Source: Corynebacterium breve
GTDB taxonomy: Bacteria; Actinomycetota; Actinomycetes; Mycobacteriales; Mycobacteriaceae
Reading direction: 5' to 3'
Length of the DNA stretch: 64,000 nt
Assembly: GCF_030252165.1 (NCBI RefSeq)
Contig: NZ_CP126969.1
Location: 1,488,001 to 1,552,000 of the forward strand
Shown in pieces: positions 18,271 through 28,085 of the stretch. Both the position numbers and the translations under genes were made by a program. Under the pieces are notes generated by a model that made no database searches, had not been told where the DNA came from, and saw nothing but the letters and a program-made list of their open reading frames with translations. Positions within the stretch are counted from its first letter, which is position 1. Each line of letters starts with the position of its first letter.

Positions 18271-18894
18271 CTAGATTTTGTACAGGTTTTCCAAGATTTC
18301 TAGCGACTGATTGCAAAGACTGAAAAGATCCGTGCCAGAACGGCCATTGCTCACCTCAACCCACAGTGTTCCTCGGTGCGTCTCCACGTAAGATCCACAG
18401 GCGGTTCCGTCGAATGGTCGATTCTCGACTACTACTGCGTTTTTGAGCACTGTTGAACTCATCCCTTCTTGCATTCGAGCTTGCCGCTCCACTTCTTTGG
18501 ATGAAGCAAGCAATCCTGCAACAACTATGGAATCCGGAAATGGTGCCACACTGTCAGACTCAAGTCCGCATCCGAGAACTTGTCCCCCGTGAGCAGGAAT
18601 GGTAACCCCGTCCGTCGTAAACCCGATGGCTGCGAACTCGTCGGCAGAGATCTCCTTGCAAGGGTCGAAGAGGACAGGCAGGGTCTCCTCTGGATCGAAA
18701 GGGCCGATTTCTAAATCGCCGCTGGCAAAATGAAATGCATCGGTCGACGCGTCTGCGCCTGAACTAGCGTCGACGACGTCAGCCCCCTCCTGTCCACTGG
18801 TGTGGGTTGGGGCGGGTTGGTCGTCGATAAGCGATGTGCAGCTTGCCAGCACCCCCGTACTGAGCAAGCAAGCGATGATTGCTGTGCGTTTCAT
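18271..18894 (-). CDS. DUF3558-like lipoprotein
   Basis: A 207-residue lipoprotein. The signal peptide MKRTAIIACLLSTGVLASC ends in a lipobox (LASC), so the mature protein starts with a lipidated Cys. An acidic Ser/Ala linker follows. The folded part begins with LFDPCKEISADEFAAIGF and ends with a second conserved Cys (LCNQSLEILENL), matching the DPC...C layout of DUF3558 proteins found on actinobacterial envelopes. It is the first gene of a two-gene unit with the PPE/EspB-like gene and is transcribed towards it. The role is unknown; in related organisms such lipoproteins often occur near secretion or lipoglycan genes. An exact copy of the 12-mer is at 18821. Confidence 0.75.
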   Translation of the reverse strand: MKRTAIIACLLSTGVLASCTSLIDDQPAPTHTSGQEGADVVDASSGADASTDAFHFASGDLEIGPFDPEETLPVLFDPCKEISADEFAAIGFTTDGVTIPAHGGQVLGCGLESDSVAPFPDSIVVAGLLASSKEVERQARMQEGMSSTVLKNAVVVENRPFDGTACGSYVETHRGTLWVEVSNGRSGTDLFSLCNQSLEILENLYKI

Positions 18895-18970
18895 TTTTCA
18901 CCCCCGCGAAAATCAATCAGCTACTCAAGCAAAGCACAATCGGCGAAGATTTGCAGTGTGAGCAGTAAAA

Positions 18971-19001
18971 ACCCGGCGAGGGAAACTATCCATCGCCGGG
19001 T
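18971..19001 (-). terminator. Intrinsic terminator of dnaE
   Basis: ACCCGGCGA (18971-18979) and TCGCCGGGT (18993-19001) form a 9-bp stem. On the minus strand the stem is followed by TTTTTACT, a classical U tract. It lies 15 bases beyond the dnaE stop. Confidence 0.9.
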
Positions 19002-19015
19002 ATTCGCACTAAAGG

Positions 19016-22000
19016 TTAGCCCAGAATTCCGGCTCCCATAGTCGCCTTCAGATCGCCCATAAGGCTGCCCGAACGCTCGACGCGGAGGTGGTCGCCAAGG
19101 ACCATTAGTTGTGACTGATCGCCATGGATCAAGTTGAGGTAGACATCGGTGTCACCTGGATTATTTGCCAGCACGTTCTTCAATTTCGCAATGTTTTCCA
19201 TGGTGCACTGATCGGTGCGCATCGTCAGACGAAGCGGAAGTCCTGCACCGTTACCGGGGCCAAGATCTGGCGCGTGAACGCCGTCGCCGAAAACACTCAT
19301 GCGGTCGTCGCGGATCGTGATGTGCGCCTTGATGACGACGATATTGTCCTCAGCGATGAGACTGCCGTACATCGCGAAGACCTTGTTAAACAGCAACACC
19401 TCAACCTGCGCTCCGTGGTGGTCTTCCAAGGTAACGATTGCCCACGGCGAACCGTCCTTCTTGGAATAGCGTTTGTCCACAGAGGAAATGATGCCCGCGA
19501 TGGTCACTTCGGTGCCGTGGCGGAGTTCACCGGACAGAATTCGAGGCAGAGAAGTGTCGGTCTGGGCATCGAGGGCCTCCTCGTAGCCGTCCAACGGGTG
19601 ACCGGAAACGTACATGCCCAGCATCTCGCGTTCGAGGGTGAGCTTGTGTTTGCGGTCCCATTCTTCCTCGGGCACCTCGATGGTGAAGGCTGAGCTGGCT
19701 GCGGAATCGTCACCGCCGAAGCCCGCGAAGAGATCGAACTGGCCCTTGTCCGCTGCTTTCTTGGTGGTGAGCACCGAATCGACGGCGTCCTCTTGCACTA
19801 GCATGAGCCCCTTGCGGGAGTGGCCCAGCGAGTCAAAGGCGCCCGCCTTGATCAGTGATTCCGTGATGCGCTTGTTGCATGGGAGGAGGTCAATCTTGTC
19901 TAGGTAGTCCGAGAAGTTGGAGAAGTCTCCTTTGGTGCGGCGGGATTCCTTGATAGATTCGACAACCTCTCGGCCGACGTTGCGGATCGCGGCCAGACCA
20001 TAGCGGATGTCTTCGCCTACAGCCATAAAGTCCTGCTCGGACTCGTTGATATCCGGCTGGAGCACGCGGATTCCTAGGTGACGGCAGTCAGACAAGTAGA
20101 TCGCGGACTTGTCCTTCTTGTCACCCACCGAGGTCAAGAGTGCTGCCATGTACTCAGCGGCATAGTTCGCCTTGAGATACGCCGTCCAGTACGAGACCAG
20201 CGCGTAGCCCGCAGCGTGGGACTTGTTAAACGCGTAGGAAGCGAACGGCTCGATTGTGCCCCACAGCGCGTCAACGGCCTCCTTGGAGTAGCCGTTGTTG
20301 AACATGCCGCCCGAGAACTTCTCATATTCCTTTGCCAGTACTTCCGGCTTCTTCTTACCCATCGCCTTTCGAAAGCCGTCTGCTTCACCAGCGGTGTAGT
20401 CAGCGAGCTTTCGGGAGATCTCCATGATCTGCTCCTGGTACACGATCAGACCGTAGGTCTCATCCAGGATTTCCTTCAGCGGCTCTTCCAGCTCAGGGTG
20501 AATCGGAGTAATCGGCTTACGCCCGTTTTTGCGGTCTGCATAGTCCCAGTGAGCATTGACACCCATCGGGCCTGGTCGGTAGAGCGCCAACGACGCGACG
20601 ATATCGTTAAAGCCGGTTGGTTTCATTCGCTTGAGCAGCTCTTGCATGCCACCACCGTCGAGCTGGAACACGCCCAAGGTATCGCCGCGACCAAGCAATT
20701 CGTATACCGCAGGGTCGTTGGTTTCCAACGCTTCTAGGTCAATGAGTTCATCACGGTTCTTCTTGATATTCTCCACCGCATCACCCAGCACGGTGAGGTT
20801 GCGCAGACCAAGGAAGTCCATCTTCAAAAGGCCAATAGACTCACACGCCGGGTAATCCCAGCCAGTGATAATCGCACCGTCGGCAGGGCGCTTCCACATC
20901 GGGATGTGTTCCATCAAAGGTACCGATGCCATAATCACCGCACAGGCATGGACGCCCGCCTGACGGACAACGCCTTCGAGGCCACGTGCTGTCTCGTAGA
21001 TCTTCGCCACGTCGGGATCGGTTTCGATCATGTTGCGCACTTCGGTGGCTTCACCGTAGCGCGGATGCTCAGGGTCGGTGATACCCGACAACGGAATATC
21101 TTTTGCCATGATCGCGGGCGGCAGCGCGGCGTTGATTCGGTCAGCCATCGAGAATCCAGGTTGCCCAAAGTTCACCTTCGCAGCGTCCTTCAGCGCCTGC
21201 TTTGTCTTCACGGTACCGAACGTGATCACCTGGGCGATTTTGTCTTCACCCCAACGCTCGGCGGCATAGGTGATCATCTCGCCACGGCGACGATCGTCAA
21301 AGTCGATATCGATATCGGGTGCGGATGGTCGTTCTGGGTTCAAGAACCTCTCGAAGAGAAGACCGTGCTCCATCGGGTCAATGTTGGTGATCGTTAGCGC
21401 ATATGCAACCAGAGAACCTGCCGCAGAACCACGACCAGGTCCGACGCGGATACCGATAGAACGGGCGTGCTTGATGATCTCTGCGACGATGAGGAAGTAG
21501 GACGGATAGCCCTTTCCATCAATAACTTCAATCTCGTATTCCGCACGGTCGAGGTAATCCTGCGGAACCTCGGCACCGTCGAATCGATCGCGTAGGCCGT
21601 CCATAACCTCGTGATGCAACCAGGTCGTTGGTGTGTACCCCTCTGGAACGTCCGCAATCGGCATGCGGTCGTGTGTGTGCTCTTCCCAGATCTCGCCGTA
21701 GTCGCTGACGCGCTCAGCGATCCACAGGGTGTTGTCACAAGCGTCGGGCACATCATCGTCCCACAGCTCACGCATTTGCTCAGCAGGCTTGATGTAGTAG
21801 CCGGTACCGTCGAATTTGAAACGGTCAGGATCCAAAAGCGTCTTGCCGGTCTGCACGCACAGCATGGCCTCGTGCGCCGGTGCCTGGGATTCCAGCACGT
21901 AGTGGCAATCGTTGGTCACCACCGGCGGCAGGTCCAGCGCCTTGCCGATACGCAGCAGGTCATCACGCACGCGCTTCTCAATGGACAGGCCATGGTCCAT

Positions 22001-22576
22001 GAGCTCCAGGAAGAAGTTGTCGCGACCGTAAATGTCCTGCCACATCGCCGCCGCCTCCAGCGCCTCGTCGTACTGGCCTAGGCGCAGGCGGGTCTGCACG
22101 TCACCGGATGGGCACCCGGTGGTGGCGATAATGCCGTCAGCGTGTTCTGCGATCAGCTCCGCATCCATGCGAGGCCACTTACCCAGCTGACCTTCATACG
22201 ACGCCAGCGACGAAAGCTTGAACAGGTTGCGCAGGCCTGTCACATTTTCCGCGATCATGGTCTGGTGCAAGTACGCGCCGGAGGCGGACACGTCATCACG
22301 CTTCTGATCCGGGGTGCCCCACAAAACACGCTTTTTGTTGAGTCGCGATTCCGGGGCAAGATACGCCTCGATACCGATGATCGGCTTGATATCTGCTGCT
22401 GTCATCGCGCGGTAGAACGCATCGGAGCCGAACATATTGCCGTGATCTGTCATTCCCACCGCGGTCATACCCTGGCGGGAGACTTCGTCGGCAAGCATAT
22501 CCACCTTGCACATTCCATCAAGCATGGAAAATTCGGTGTGATTGTGCAGGTGGACGAACGACGAGTTTTTGGCCAT
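19016..22576 (-). CDS. dnaE: DNA polymerase III alpha subunit DnaE
   Basis: Catalytic subunit of the replicative polymerase, about 1186 residues. The N-terminal PHP domain starts with [15 protein letters not shown] and shows further metal-site motifs ([19 protein letters not shown]). The polymerase active-site acidic residues are D421 and D423 in [11 protein letters not shown], and [13 protein letters not shown] is typical. The C-terminal part contains an OB domain ([32 protein letters not shown]). The length and PHP domain fit DnaE1 rather than the mutagenic DnaE2. ATG 22576 is chosen; an in-frame GTG at 22582 is possible. The gene is 40 bases downstream of the OGG/DnaB-like gene on the same strand and ends at a good terminator. 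Confidence 0.97.
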   Translation of the reverse strand: MAKNSSFVHLHNHTEFSMLDGMCKVDMLADEVSRQGMTAVGMTDHGNMFGSDAFYRAMTAADIKPIIGIEAYLAPESRLNKKRVLWGTPDQKRDDVSASGAYLHQTMIAENVTGLRNLFKLSSLASYEGQLGKWPRMDAELIAEHADGIIATTGCPSGDVQTRLRLGQYDEALEAAAMWQDIYGRDNFFLELMDHGLSIEKRVRDDLLRIGKALDLPPVVTNDCHYVLESQAPAHEAMLCVQTGKTLLDPDRFKFDGTGYYIKPAEQMRELWDDDVPDACDNTLWIAERVSDYGEIWEEHTHDRMPIADVPEGYTPTTWLHHEVMDGLRDRFDGAEVPQDYLDRAEYEIEVIDGKGYPSYFLIVAEIIKHARSIGIRVGPGRGSAAGSLVAYALTITNIDPMEHGLLFERFLNPERPSAPDIDIDFDDRRRGEMITYAAERWGEDKIAQVITFGTVKTKQALKDAAKVNFGQPGFSMADRINAALPPAIMAKDIPLSGITDPEHPRYGEATEVRNMIETDPDVAKIYETARGLEGVVRQAGVHACAVIMASVPLMEHIPMWKRPADGAIITGWDYPACESIGLLKMDFLGLRNLTVLGDAVENIKKNRDELIDLEALETNDPAVYELLGRGDTLGVFQLDGGGMQELLKRMKPTGFNDIVASLALYRPGPMGVNAHWDYADRKNGRKPITPIHPELEEPLKEILDETYGLIVYQEQIMEISRKLADYTAGEADGFRKAMGKKKPEVLAKEYEKFSGGMFNNGYSKEAVDALWGTIEPFASYAFNKSHAAGYALVSYWTAYLKANYAAEYMAALLTSVGDKKDKSAIYLSDCRHLGIRVLQPDINESEQDFMAVGEDIRYGLAAIRNVGREVVESIKESRRTKGDFSNFSDYLDKIDLLPCNKRITESLIKAGAFDSLGHSRKGLMLVQEDAVDSVLTTKKAADKGQFDLFAGFGGDDSAASSAFTIEVPEEEWDRKHKLTLEREMLGMYVSGHPLDGYEEALDAQTDTSLPRILSGELRHGTEVTIAGIISSVDKRYSKKDGSPWAIVTLEDHHGAQVEVLLFNKVFAMYGSLIAEDNIVVIKAHITIRDDRMSVFGDGVHAPDLGPGNGAGLPLRLTMRTDQCTMENIAKLKNVLANNPGDTDVYLNLIHGDQSQLMVLGDHLRVERSGSLMGDLKATMGAGILG

Positions 22577-22615
22577 GCCCACGAGTCTAGCCCAGCTGTC
22601 AACCGCGCAAGTTTC

Positions 22616-23929
22616 CTACCGTTTCCCCAGGTCAACGACCCTTCCGAAGTGTAAAGCGTTACCCAGAATTACACTCCTGTTATTGACCACGTCGTACACA
22701 TCGATCTCGCCGGCCCGCTGATGGTCAGGTTGTTCAAGGTCAGGCCGTTCTACGCGCAGGAAGGCATCGACGCGCTCCGGCGGGTTCGCTTGTTCCCAAC
22801 GTGCCAGCTGCGCCACGCCATGCCTCGGGGCAGGCACGCTTGCTTGACGACGACTGCCCTGCCGTCCACGCCGATCGTCGATAAGCACGTCAGCGCGCGA
22901 CTCTGGATCCGGCGCATTGAGAATTCGCACCTTCCCAGGTATCAGTGGCGCTTTGTCCACCATGGTGCCAAAGCGTGTGGCATTGTCGCGGTTGGTCAGA
23001 TCCGCAGGTGGAATTCCTGTGACGCCGGCAATCAGCAGCGCCCACGCGGTGCCAGTGTCTAGGTCGGTGATGTAATCCACCGTGACGCCTCGGCGCGCGT
23101 TCCCCAGCGCGACGGTGCGCAAGAAGGAGGACACGCCCGAGTTAGTTTCGCCGTACACAAGGCAGACAGTCCCTGGCTGCAGCGGGCCGAACTTCTTGTC
23201 CAGGGTGGCAAGTCCCCACGTGGTCGGCGCTGGGCGGGCAACACCAAGGAGGTGCGCCAGGATGCGGCTAGTATCCCCGGTGAACACGGTTTCCTCAGAT
23301 TCCAGTGGGGCGTAGAGCAGTGCGAGTTCGATGTCAGCTGGATCGTGGTGCTCCCCCGCCCACGAGTACAAGGTGTCGATATAGCGCCCGTATGCAGCGG
23401 CGGACCACGGACCAGCAGGGTCGATCGCGACACCCGCGCGATTGAGCAAGGTGGCCACCCGGCTATCGAGGATGAAAGCGCCGGCGGTGACCTGGGTGAG
23501 AAAACGCGTGAAAATCGCTGGCCCGATATGGCTAAACGTGTTGCGCGAACCAGTGCGGAACATCGAGTATGCGGCCTGGACGTCGTCGTGGGCTCGTTCT
23601 GCGATCACGCGTAACTGCTCACGAGCTTCCTTCGGCTTCAAAGCGTTCAGGCGTGCCTTGTTATTGCGCATGCTGGATCCGGAATAGGCTGCGATGACCC
23701 CCATCATGAGCTCCGTCGCCGCCGCTGCGTCCTCGTGCGCGTGAGCCGCGAGGCGCGAGAGGTCGTCGTAAGCTACCGAAGTCGCTTTGAAATTCACCGG
23801 GATTTTGGCTGATTTCAGCAATCGATTCATCCCGGCGCGGTTGATGGGCATGGCGTCGGCCACCGGTGTTCGCCCGATATGGACGGCGAGCCAGGCGGGC
23901 AATGGAGGATTCGCGGTATCGTCAGTCAC
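22616..23929 (-). CDS. OGG-fold-like / degenerate DnaB-like protein
   Basis: A 437-residue protein with two parts. Residues of about 1-215 are helical and contain GPAIFTRFLTQVTAGAFILDSRVATLLNRAG followed by a Trp-Tyr-rich helix; this recalls an 8-oxoguanine glycosylase-type fold without a clear catalytic Lys. Residues of about 235-435 align with the RecA-like C-terminal domain of replicative helicase DnaB: FGPLQPGTVCLVYGE, a P-loop position G260-ETNS-G265-V266-S-S, ADVLIDD as a Walker B remnant, VAQLARWEQ, and an end block (AGEIDVYDVVNNRSVIL) like the last DnaB strands. The essential Walker A Lys is Val266, so ATP hydrolysis is doubtful. It is upstream of dnaE in the same direction, suggesting a replication-linked role, which is inference. 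Confidence 0.6.
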   Translation of the reverse strand: MTDDTANPPLPAWLAVHIGRTPVADAMPINRAGMNRLLKSAKIPVNFKATSVAYDDLSRLAAHAHEDAAAATELMMGVIAAYSGSSMRNNKARLNALKPKEAREQLRVIAERAHDDVQAAYSMFRTGSRNTFSHIGPAIFTRFLTQVTAGAFILDSRVATLLNRAGVAIDPAGPWSAAAYGRYIDTLYSWAGEHHDPADIELALLYAPLESEETVFTGDTSRILAHLLGVARPAPTTWGLATLDKKFGPLQPGTVCLVYGETNSGVSSFLRTVALGNARRGVTVDYITDLDTGTAWALLIAGVTGIPPADLTNRDNATRFGTMVDKAPLIPGKVRILNAPDPESRADVLIDDRRGRQGSRRQASVPAPRHGVAQLARWEQANPPERVDAFLRVERPDLEQPDHQRAGEIDVYDVVNNRSVILGNALHFGRVVDLGKR

Positions 23930-23975
23930 GCGTATTGATCGTAGCTTTCGCCCGCAACATGTAAGGTCTAGCCCT

Positions 23976-24842
23976 GTGATCTATGGATTTCTGGCTTATC
24001 TAATCTGGGGTTTCTTCCCAGCGTTCTTCCCCCTGCTTAAACCAGCAGGCGCCGTGGAGATCCTTTCACACCGCATCGTGTGGACCGCGGTACTGATGTG
24101 CATCGTGCTTACCGTGCGCAAGGGCTGGTCCGAGCTGCGCCGTGCCGACGCAAGAACCTGGGGACTCCTGGTCCTTGCGGGCTTCTTGATTTCCTCCAAC
24201 TGGGGAATCTACGTCATCGCTGTGAACTCAGGGCACGTCGCCGATGCTGCTTTGGGATACTTCATCAACCCACTATTCTCCGTGCTGCTGGGCGTGGTGT
24301 TCCTCCGCGAACGCCTGCGCCACCTGCAAGTGTTCGCCGTGGGTATCGCCGCCGTGGGGGTCATCTGGCTCCTTGTATTCTCCGAGCAGCCCCCAGTGTT
24401 GGCGCTTGGCATGACCATCACTTTCGGCATTTACGGCCTGGTTAAGAAACAGGTCAAGGTTTCCGCACAAGCATCCGTCGCCGCCGAAACACTTACCATG
24501 CTTCCCCTTGCTTTGGGCTACCTAACGTGGCTTGAATCCTCCGGTCAGGGAACCTTCTTCAGCGAAGGCCCCACCCACACCGGTCTCATGGTTCTGTCCG
24601 GCGCGATCACCGCCGCGCCACTGATTCTCTACGGCATGGGTGCCAAGCACATGAACCTTACGACCATCGGCATGTTGCAGTACATCACGCCAACCATGCA
24701 GATGCTATGGGCTGTGTTCGTCATGCAAGAATACTTGTCGACGAGCCGCTGGGTCGGATTCACCATCATCTGGATCGCGGTGATCTTGTATCTTTGGGAC
24801 ATCCTGCACCGGAGGAAGAAGATGGCGCGGGCCAGCGCCTAA
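23976..24842 (+). CDS. rarD: RarD/EamA-type membrane transporter
   Basis: Inner membrane protein of the drug/metabolite transporter superfamily with about ten transmembrane helices, 288 residues. RarD hallmarks are clear: the start VIYGFLAYLIWGFFPAFFPLL, HRIVWTAVLM, SSNWGIYVIAVNSGHVADAALGYFINPLFSVLLG and LYGMGAKHMNLTTIGMLQYITPT. The substrate is unknown. GTG 23976 follows AAGG by about nine bases and leaves a 46-base gap to the divergent gene. The open frame from 23787 would run into that gene and is rejected. The stop overlaps the convergent membrane protein gene by four bases. Confidence 0.9.
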   Translation: MIYGFLAYLIWGFFPAFFPLLKPAGAVEILSHRIVWTAVLMCIVLTVRKGWSELRRADARTWGLLVLAGFLISSNWGIYVIAVNSGHVADAALGYFINPLFSVLLGVVFLRERLRHLQVFAVGIAAVGVIWLLVFSEQPPVLALGMTITFGIYGLVKKQVKVSAQASVAAETLTMLPLALGYLTWLESSGQGTFFSEGPTHTGLMVLSGAITAAPLILYGMGAKHMNLTTIGMLQYITPTMQMLWAVFVMQEYLSTSRWVGFTIIWIAVILYLWDILHRRKKMARASA

Positions 24843-25402
24843 TCAACCACCACAGGGCTTACACCAAAGAGCCCCCACGCCGCGTCCGGTGGGAGGGCTT
24901 CGACGGTAGCTACGGCGGGGTCGTCGTCAAGCATGCGCAACACATCAGGCACATCCCACACGACAACCCCATTGAACGTATCGGGAGTAGGCACGTTGCC
25001 AATCCCCGACAGCGATGCCGCGATGCGATCGAGTTCTCGCGTGAACACGTCGGCGCGGGTCTCGCCCGAAGTTGGCTCTGGCAGGCTGCGCGCCGGCGCC
25101 GAGGCCACGGTCATCGCGTTGACTCGACCGACCGGTTCCAAGACTTCTGCAGCGTCGTCGGGGCCTAACGGCTGGGCGAAAGTCACCAAGGCGAATGAGT
25201 TTTCTTCACCCCGCAAGGCCGCCAGGGAGTCCTCGGCGCGCTGTTCGTAGGCACTAAAACTCTCCCCCGGATCCTGGCCCAGTTGGTCGCCGTTGATCAA
25301 TGGAGGCGGCGGGGTGCGCATGCCTAACAACACGATAAGCCCGATGAAAAACGCGACGGCACCCACCGCGAAGCTCACCCGTGCTCGATCGAAGCTACTC
25401 AT
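24839..25402 (-). CDS. Membrane-anchored protein of unknown function
   Basis: A 187-residue protein with one N-terminal transmembrane anchor (about residues 9-28, [18 protein letters not shown]) and an extracytoplasmic domain of mixed alpha/beta type ([60 protein letters not shown]). I do not recognise a family. Its start overlaps the rluD stop by four bases (ATGA type), so it is the last gene of an lspA-rluD operon and is probably translated by coupling. It could help envelope assembly, since lspA processes lipoproteins, but this is only context. Confidence 0.75.
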   Translation of the reverse strand: MSSFDRARVSFAVGAVAFFIGLIVLLGMRTPPPPLINGDQLGQDPGESFSAYEQRAEDSLAALRGEENSFALVTFAQPLGPDDAAEVLEPVGRVNAMTVASAPARSLPEPTSGETRADVFTRELDRIAASLSGIGNVPTPDTFNGVVVWDVPDVLRMLDDDPAVATVEALPPDAAWGLFGVSPVVVD

Positions 25403-26325
25403 CCCCGCATCACGTCAAGTGCATGCTGTAAATCGGCCGGATATGGGCTTTCCACTTCCATCCATACCCCTGTCCGTGGATGTTCAAAGCCCAGGCGCGT
25501 CGCATGCAGCCACTGACGATTGAGCCCGAGTTTCTTCGCCAGGTTCGGATCTGAGCCGTACATCGGATCACCGCAGCATGGATGCCCCAGGGCCGACATG
25601 TGCACTCGGATTTGGTGAGTGCGGCCGGTTTCTAGGTGGACCTCGATCAGACTCGCTTCGCGAAAAGCCTCGAGTACCTTGTAATGCGTCACGGCGGGCT
25701 TGCCGTCAGAGGTCACGGCAAATTTCCAGCCCGACGAAGGATGCCTGCCAATCGGCGCATCAACCGTGCCCTCAATCGGATCCGGGAGTCCTTGAACCAG
25801 CGCGTGATAGGTCTTTTGCACGGTGCGGTCTTTAAACGCCTTCTTCAGCACCGAGTAGCCCAGCTCACTAGCAGCAACGACCATGATGCCAGAGGTGCCC
25901 ACGTCCAAACGTTGCACAATGCCTTTTCGCTCTGGAGGTCCAGAGGTAGAAACCCTGACGCCAGCAGCGGCTAGGCCACCGACAACTGTCGGCCCCTCCC
26001 AGCCCACCGTTGGATGTGCTGCAACGCCAACGGGCTTATTCAGCGCAATCACGTCACGATCGGAATAAATAATGTCCAATCCCGGAACAAGTTCTTCTTT
26101 GGGCATCGGTGGGCCCTTGGGTTCCGGAAGTGTGACCTCAATCTGTTGACCGTCGGCGAGGCGTTCGGACTTAGTTACTTCGTTGCCGTCAACTAACACC
26201 TCACCATCGGCTGCGAGCTCGGCAGCGATTGTTCTGGACACTCCGAAAAGCTTCGCCACGGCCGCGTCTACGCGCATTCCGACAAGCCCCTCGGGAACGG
26301 GCAGGCTGCGAAAATCTCCTGTCAC
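25399..26325 (-). CDS. rluD: RluD-family pseudouridine synthase
   Basis: Converts uridines to pseudouridine in 23S rRNA. An N-terminal S4 domain ([29 protein letters not shown]) precedes the RluA-type catalytic domain. The catalytic Asp is D141 in [13 protein letters not shown], and [14 protein letters not shown] is the family signature. The length of 308 residues is normal. The gene sits in the frequent actinobacterial order lspA-rluD, overlapping lspA by four bases upstream and the membrane protein by four bases downstream. Exact target uridines cannot be told from sequence. Confidence 0.93.
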   Translation of the reverse strand: MTGDFRSLPVPEGLVGMRVDAAVAKLFGVSRTIAAELAADGEVLVDGNEVTKSERLADGQQIEVTLPEPKGPPMPKEELVPGLDIIYSDRDVIALNKPVGVAAHPTVGWEGPTVVGGLAAAGVRVSTSGPPERKGIVQRLDVGTSGIMVVAASELGYSVLKKAFKDRTVQKTYHALVQGLPDPIEGTVDAPIGRHPSSGWKFAVTSDGKPAVTHYKVLEAFREASLIEVHLETGRTHQIRVHMSALGHPCCGDPMYGSDPNLAKKLGLNRQWLHATRLGFEHPRTGVWMEVESPYPADLQHALDVMRG

Positions 26326-26885
26326 CTCGCTGCCTCCCCCGCCGCCTGTGCGCGCTTTTCTGCGCGGGGCTCTTCGATCATCACCGAGGCCACGAAGATG
26401 ATCACACCGACGGTGATCGCTGCGTCGGCTAGGTTAAACACCGCGAAGCTGCCCACCGAGATGTAGTCAACGACATGGCCAAACCAGAAGCCAGGTTCGC
26501 GGAACAACCGGTCACATAGGTTGCCCAGCGCACCACCTGCGAGTAACGCCAAACCAACCGCCTGGCCAAGGTAGCGAACCTTCGGCGCTGCGATCAGCAC
26601 GCCGACCACGAAGACAAGCTGAATCGTGGTGATCAGCCACGTGGAATCCTGCCCCATAGAAAAGGCAGCGCCCGGGTTAAATAGGAGGAAGAATCGGAAC
26701 CAATCGCCGATCACGGGCACAGGAACGCCAGGCTCCAACCACCCCAGCATGATCTGCTTGACCAGCTGGTCCAGTGCGGCGACGACAATAATGACAGCGA
26801 CCATCAGACCGACGAAGCGCCGTCGCTTCTGGGCCCGAGTCTGGCTGTCTGAATTTATGTCCGGTGTCCTACTTTCCTCGACCAT
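26322..26885 (-). CDS. lspA: Lipoprotein signal peptidase LspA
   Basis: Inner membrane aspartyl protease that removes signal peptides from lipid-modified prolipoproteins such as the four seen in this window. Four transmembrane helices are predicted. The catalytic Asp pair is D125 in GNLCDRLFR and D154 in [14 protein letters not shown]. At 187 residues it is longer than the usual 160-170 because of a hydrophilic N-terminal extension (about 20 residues) and a charged C-terminal tail ([10 protein letters not shown]). It is the first gene of the lspA-rluD operon. Confidence 0.95.
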   Translation of the reverse strand: MVEESRTPDINSDSQTRAQKRRRFVGLMVAVIIVVAALDQLVKQIMLGWLEPGVPVPVIGDWFRFFLLFNPGAAFSMGQDSTWLITTIQLVFVVGVLIAAPKVRYLGQAVGLALLAGGALGNLCDRLFREPGFWFGHVVDYISVGSFAVFNLADAAITVGVIIFVASVMIEEPRAEKRAQAAGEAAR

Positions 26886-27013
26886 CGCTCACTACCTTAG
26901 TGCGGTTGTGCTGGTTTACACCTAATCCTGCGGCAATTGGTCTTTTGTGTGTCGCTGGCTGTGGATTGGGCAGGTGGTCGTCGACAAGCTTCCTTGCGGT
27001 AGGTTGAGTACTT

Positions 27014-27973
27014 GTGAAACTTCGTCGCATCGCAATTTCCTTGGCCGTTTTGAGTGTTGGAGCCGTTTCGGCGTGCAGCGCGGAGCCCGATCCTTTGGCA
27101 GAAATCCCTGCTTTTGCTGTCGATGTGGCGCGGGTAGAGCTCCTCGATGCTGGCAAAGACGCCAAGCTTCTCGCGTATGAGGACATCAATGATGAAGACG
27201 ATGCACCTGCCACGCAGCGCACCGTCGAAGTGTCCGAAGGGTTTGAGCAAAACGTCGTGGCAGCCGAGGCTGTTGACCCCGAATCTCCAGAAGGCACCGA
27301 CACCTCTACTTTGACCCTGCCGTTGAGCGTGACGACGACCTCCGCGCCTGTTGCTGGCGACGGCGAAGTAGAGGCCACGCGCGCGGTGCATTTCACCGCG
27401 GGCTCTCCGACGCATACCACGGCTACGCTCAACGACGAACTGGAATCCAACGAGGGATTCCTGATGGATTGGCGTGGCAACAACCAGGGCCGCATCAGTA
27501 CTGTGAAGCTGCTCGCACCAGAAGACGGAGCTGACGAAGGTCGAGCCATCGTGGAGGCCGGGTTGATGAACATCCTGAGCACTGCGGTGGTTTTTCCTTC
27601 CGAACCGGTCGGCGTAGGCGGCTCCTGGTCGGTGGAGTCGCGCGTGACCGGGGATTCGACCATGTTGCGCACCACCACCTACACCGTCACGGCAATCGAC
27701 GGTGGCACGGTTGACCTCGACGTGCAGATTGAGCAACGCCCATCCCAGGCGTCATTGTCATTCGACGAGTCCGAGGCACCCGAGCTTGCCGGGCAATCCC
27801 TCACCGTCGAAAGCTCCACCACGCGCTCTCAGGGCGCTTTGACCATCGACTTGTCCCAACCCCTGCCCGTCGACGGCGAGATCGCTAGCACCACACGCGT
27901 CGTCTACGCAGGCGAGGATGACAACTTCCGCATCGTGCAGGACCAAGCCAACATGGTGGCCTACGCGGAATAG
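27014..27973 (+). CDS. Lipoprotein, DUF6263-like
   Basis: A 319-residue lipoprotein with signal peptide KLRRIAISLAVLSVGAVSAC and lipobox VSAC. The mature part is beta-rich and threonine-rich (TLPLSVTTTSAPVAGDGEVEATRAVHF, VGVGGSWSVESRV, TTTYTVTAIDGGTVDLDVQ, STTRVVYAGEDD). It resembles surface lipoproteins annotated as DUF6263, with no enzyme motif. GTG 27014 lies just upstream of the signal sequence, and AGGTTGAG precedes it. It is divergent from lspA, whose product would process it. Several long open frames on the opposite strand here are shadows. Confidence 0.75.
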   Translation: MKLRRIAISLAVLSVGAVSACSAEPDPLAEIPAFAVDVARVELLDAGKDAKLLAYEDINDEDDAPATQRTVEVSEGFEQNVVAAEAVDPESPEGTDTSTLTLPLSVTTTSAPVAGDGEVEATRAVHFTAGSPTHTTATLNDELESNEGFLMDWRGNNQGRISTVKLLAPEDGADEGRAIVEAGLMNILSTAVVFPSEPVGVGGSWSVESRVTGDSTMLRTTTYTVTAIDGGTVDLDVQIEQRPSQASLSFDESEAPELAGQSLTVESSTTRSQGALTIDLSQPLPVDGEIASTTRVVYAGEDDNFRIVQDQANMVAYAE

Positions 27974-28085
27974 TATTGCGCAGCCCCTGAAGGGTCTACT
28001 ATTGGAGTGTTCTTGGTTCGCGTTTTCCAAGTGGAATTCGCTGGACCCCACGTATGACTGACCATATGACTCAAGGAGGCATATC

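Noticed and set aside
26869..27736. Two overlapping minus-strand open frames antisense to the lipoprotein
   Set aside because: The plus-strand frame has a signal peptide and lipobox; these have neither start signals nor motifs.
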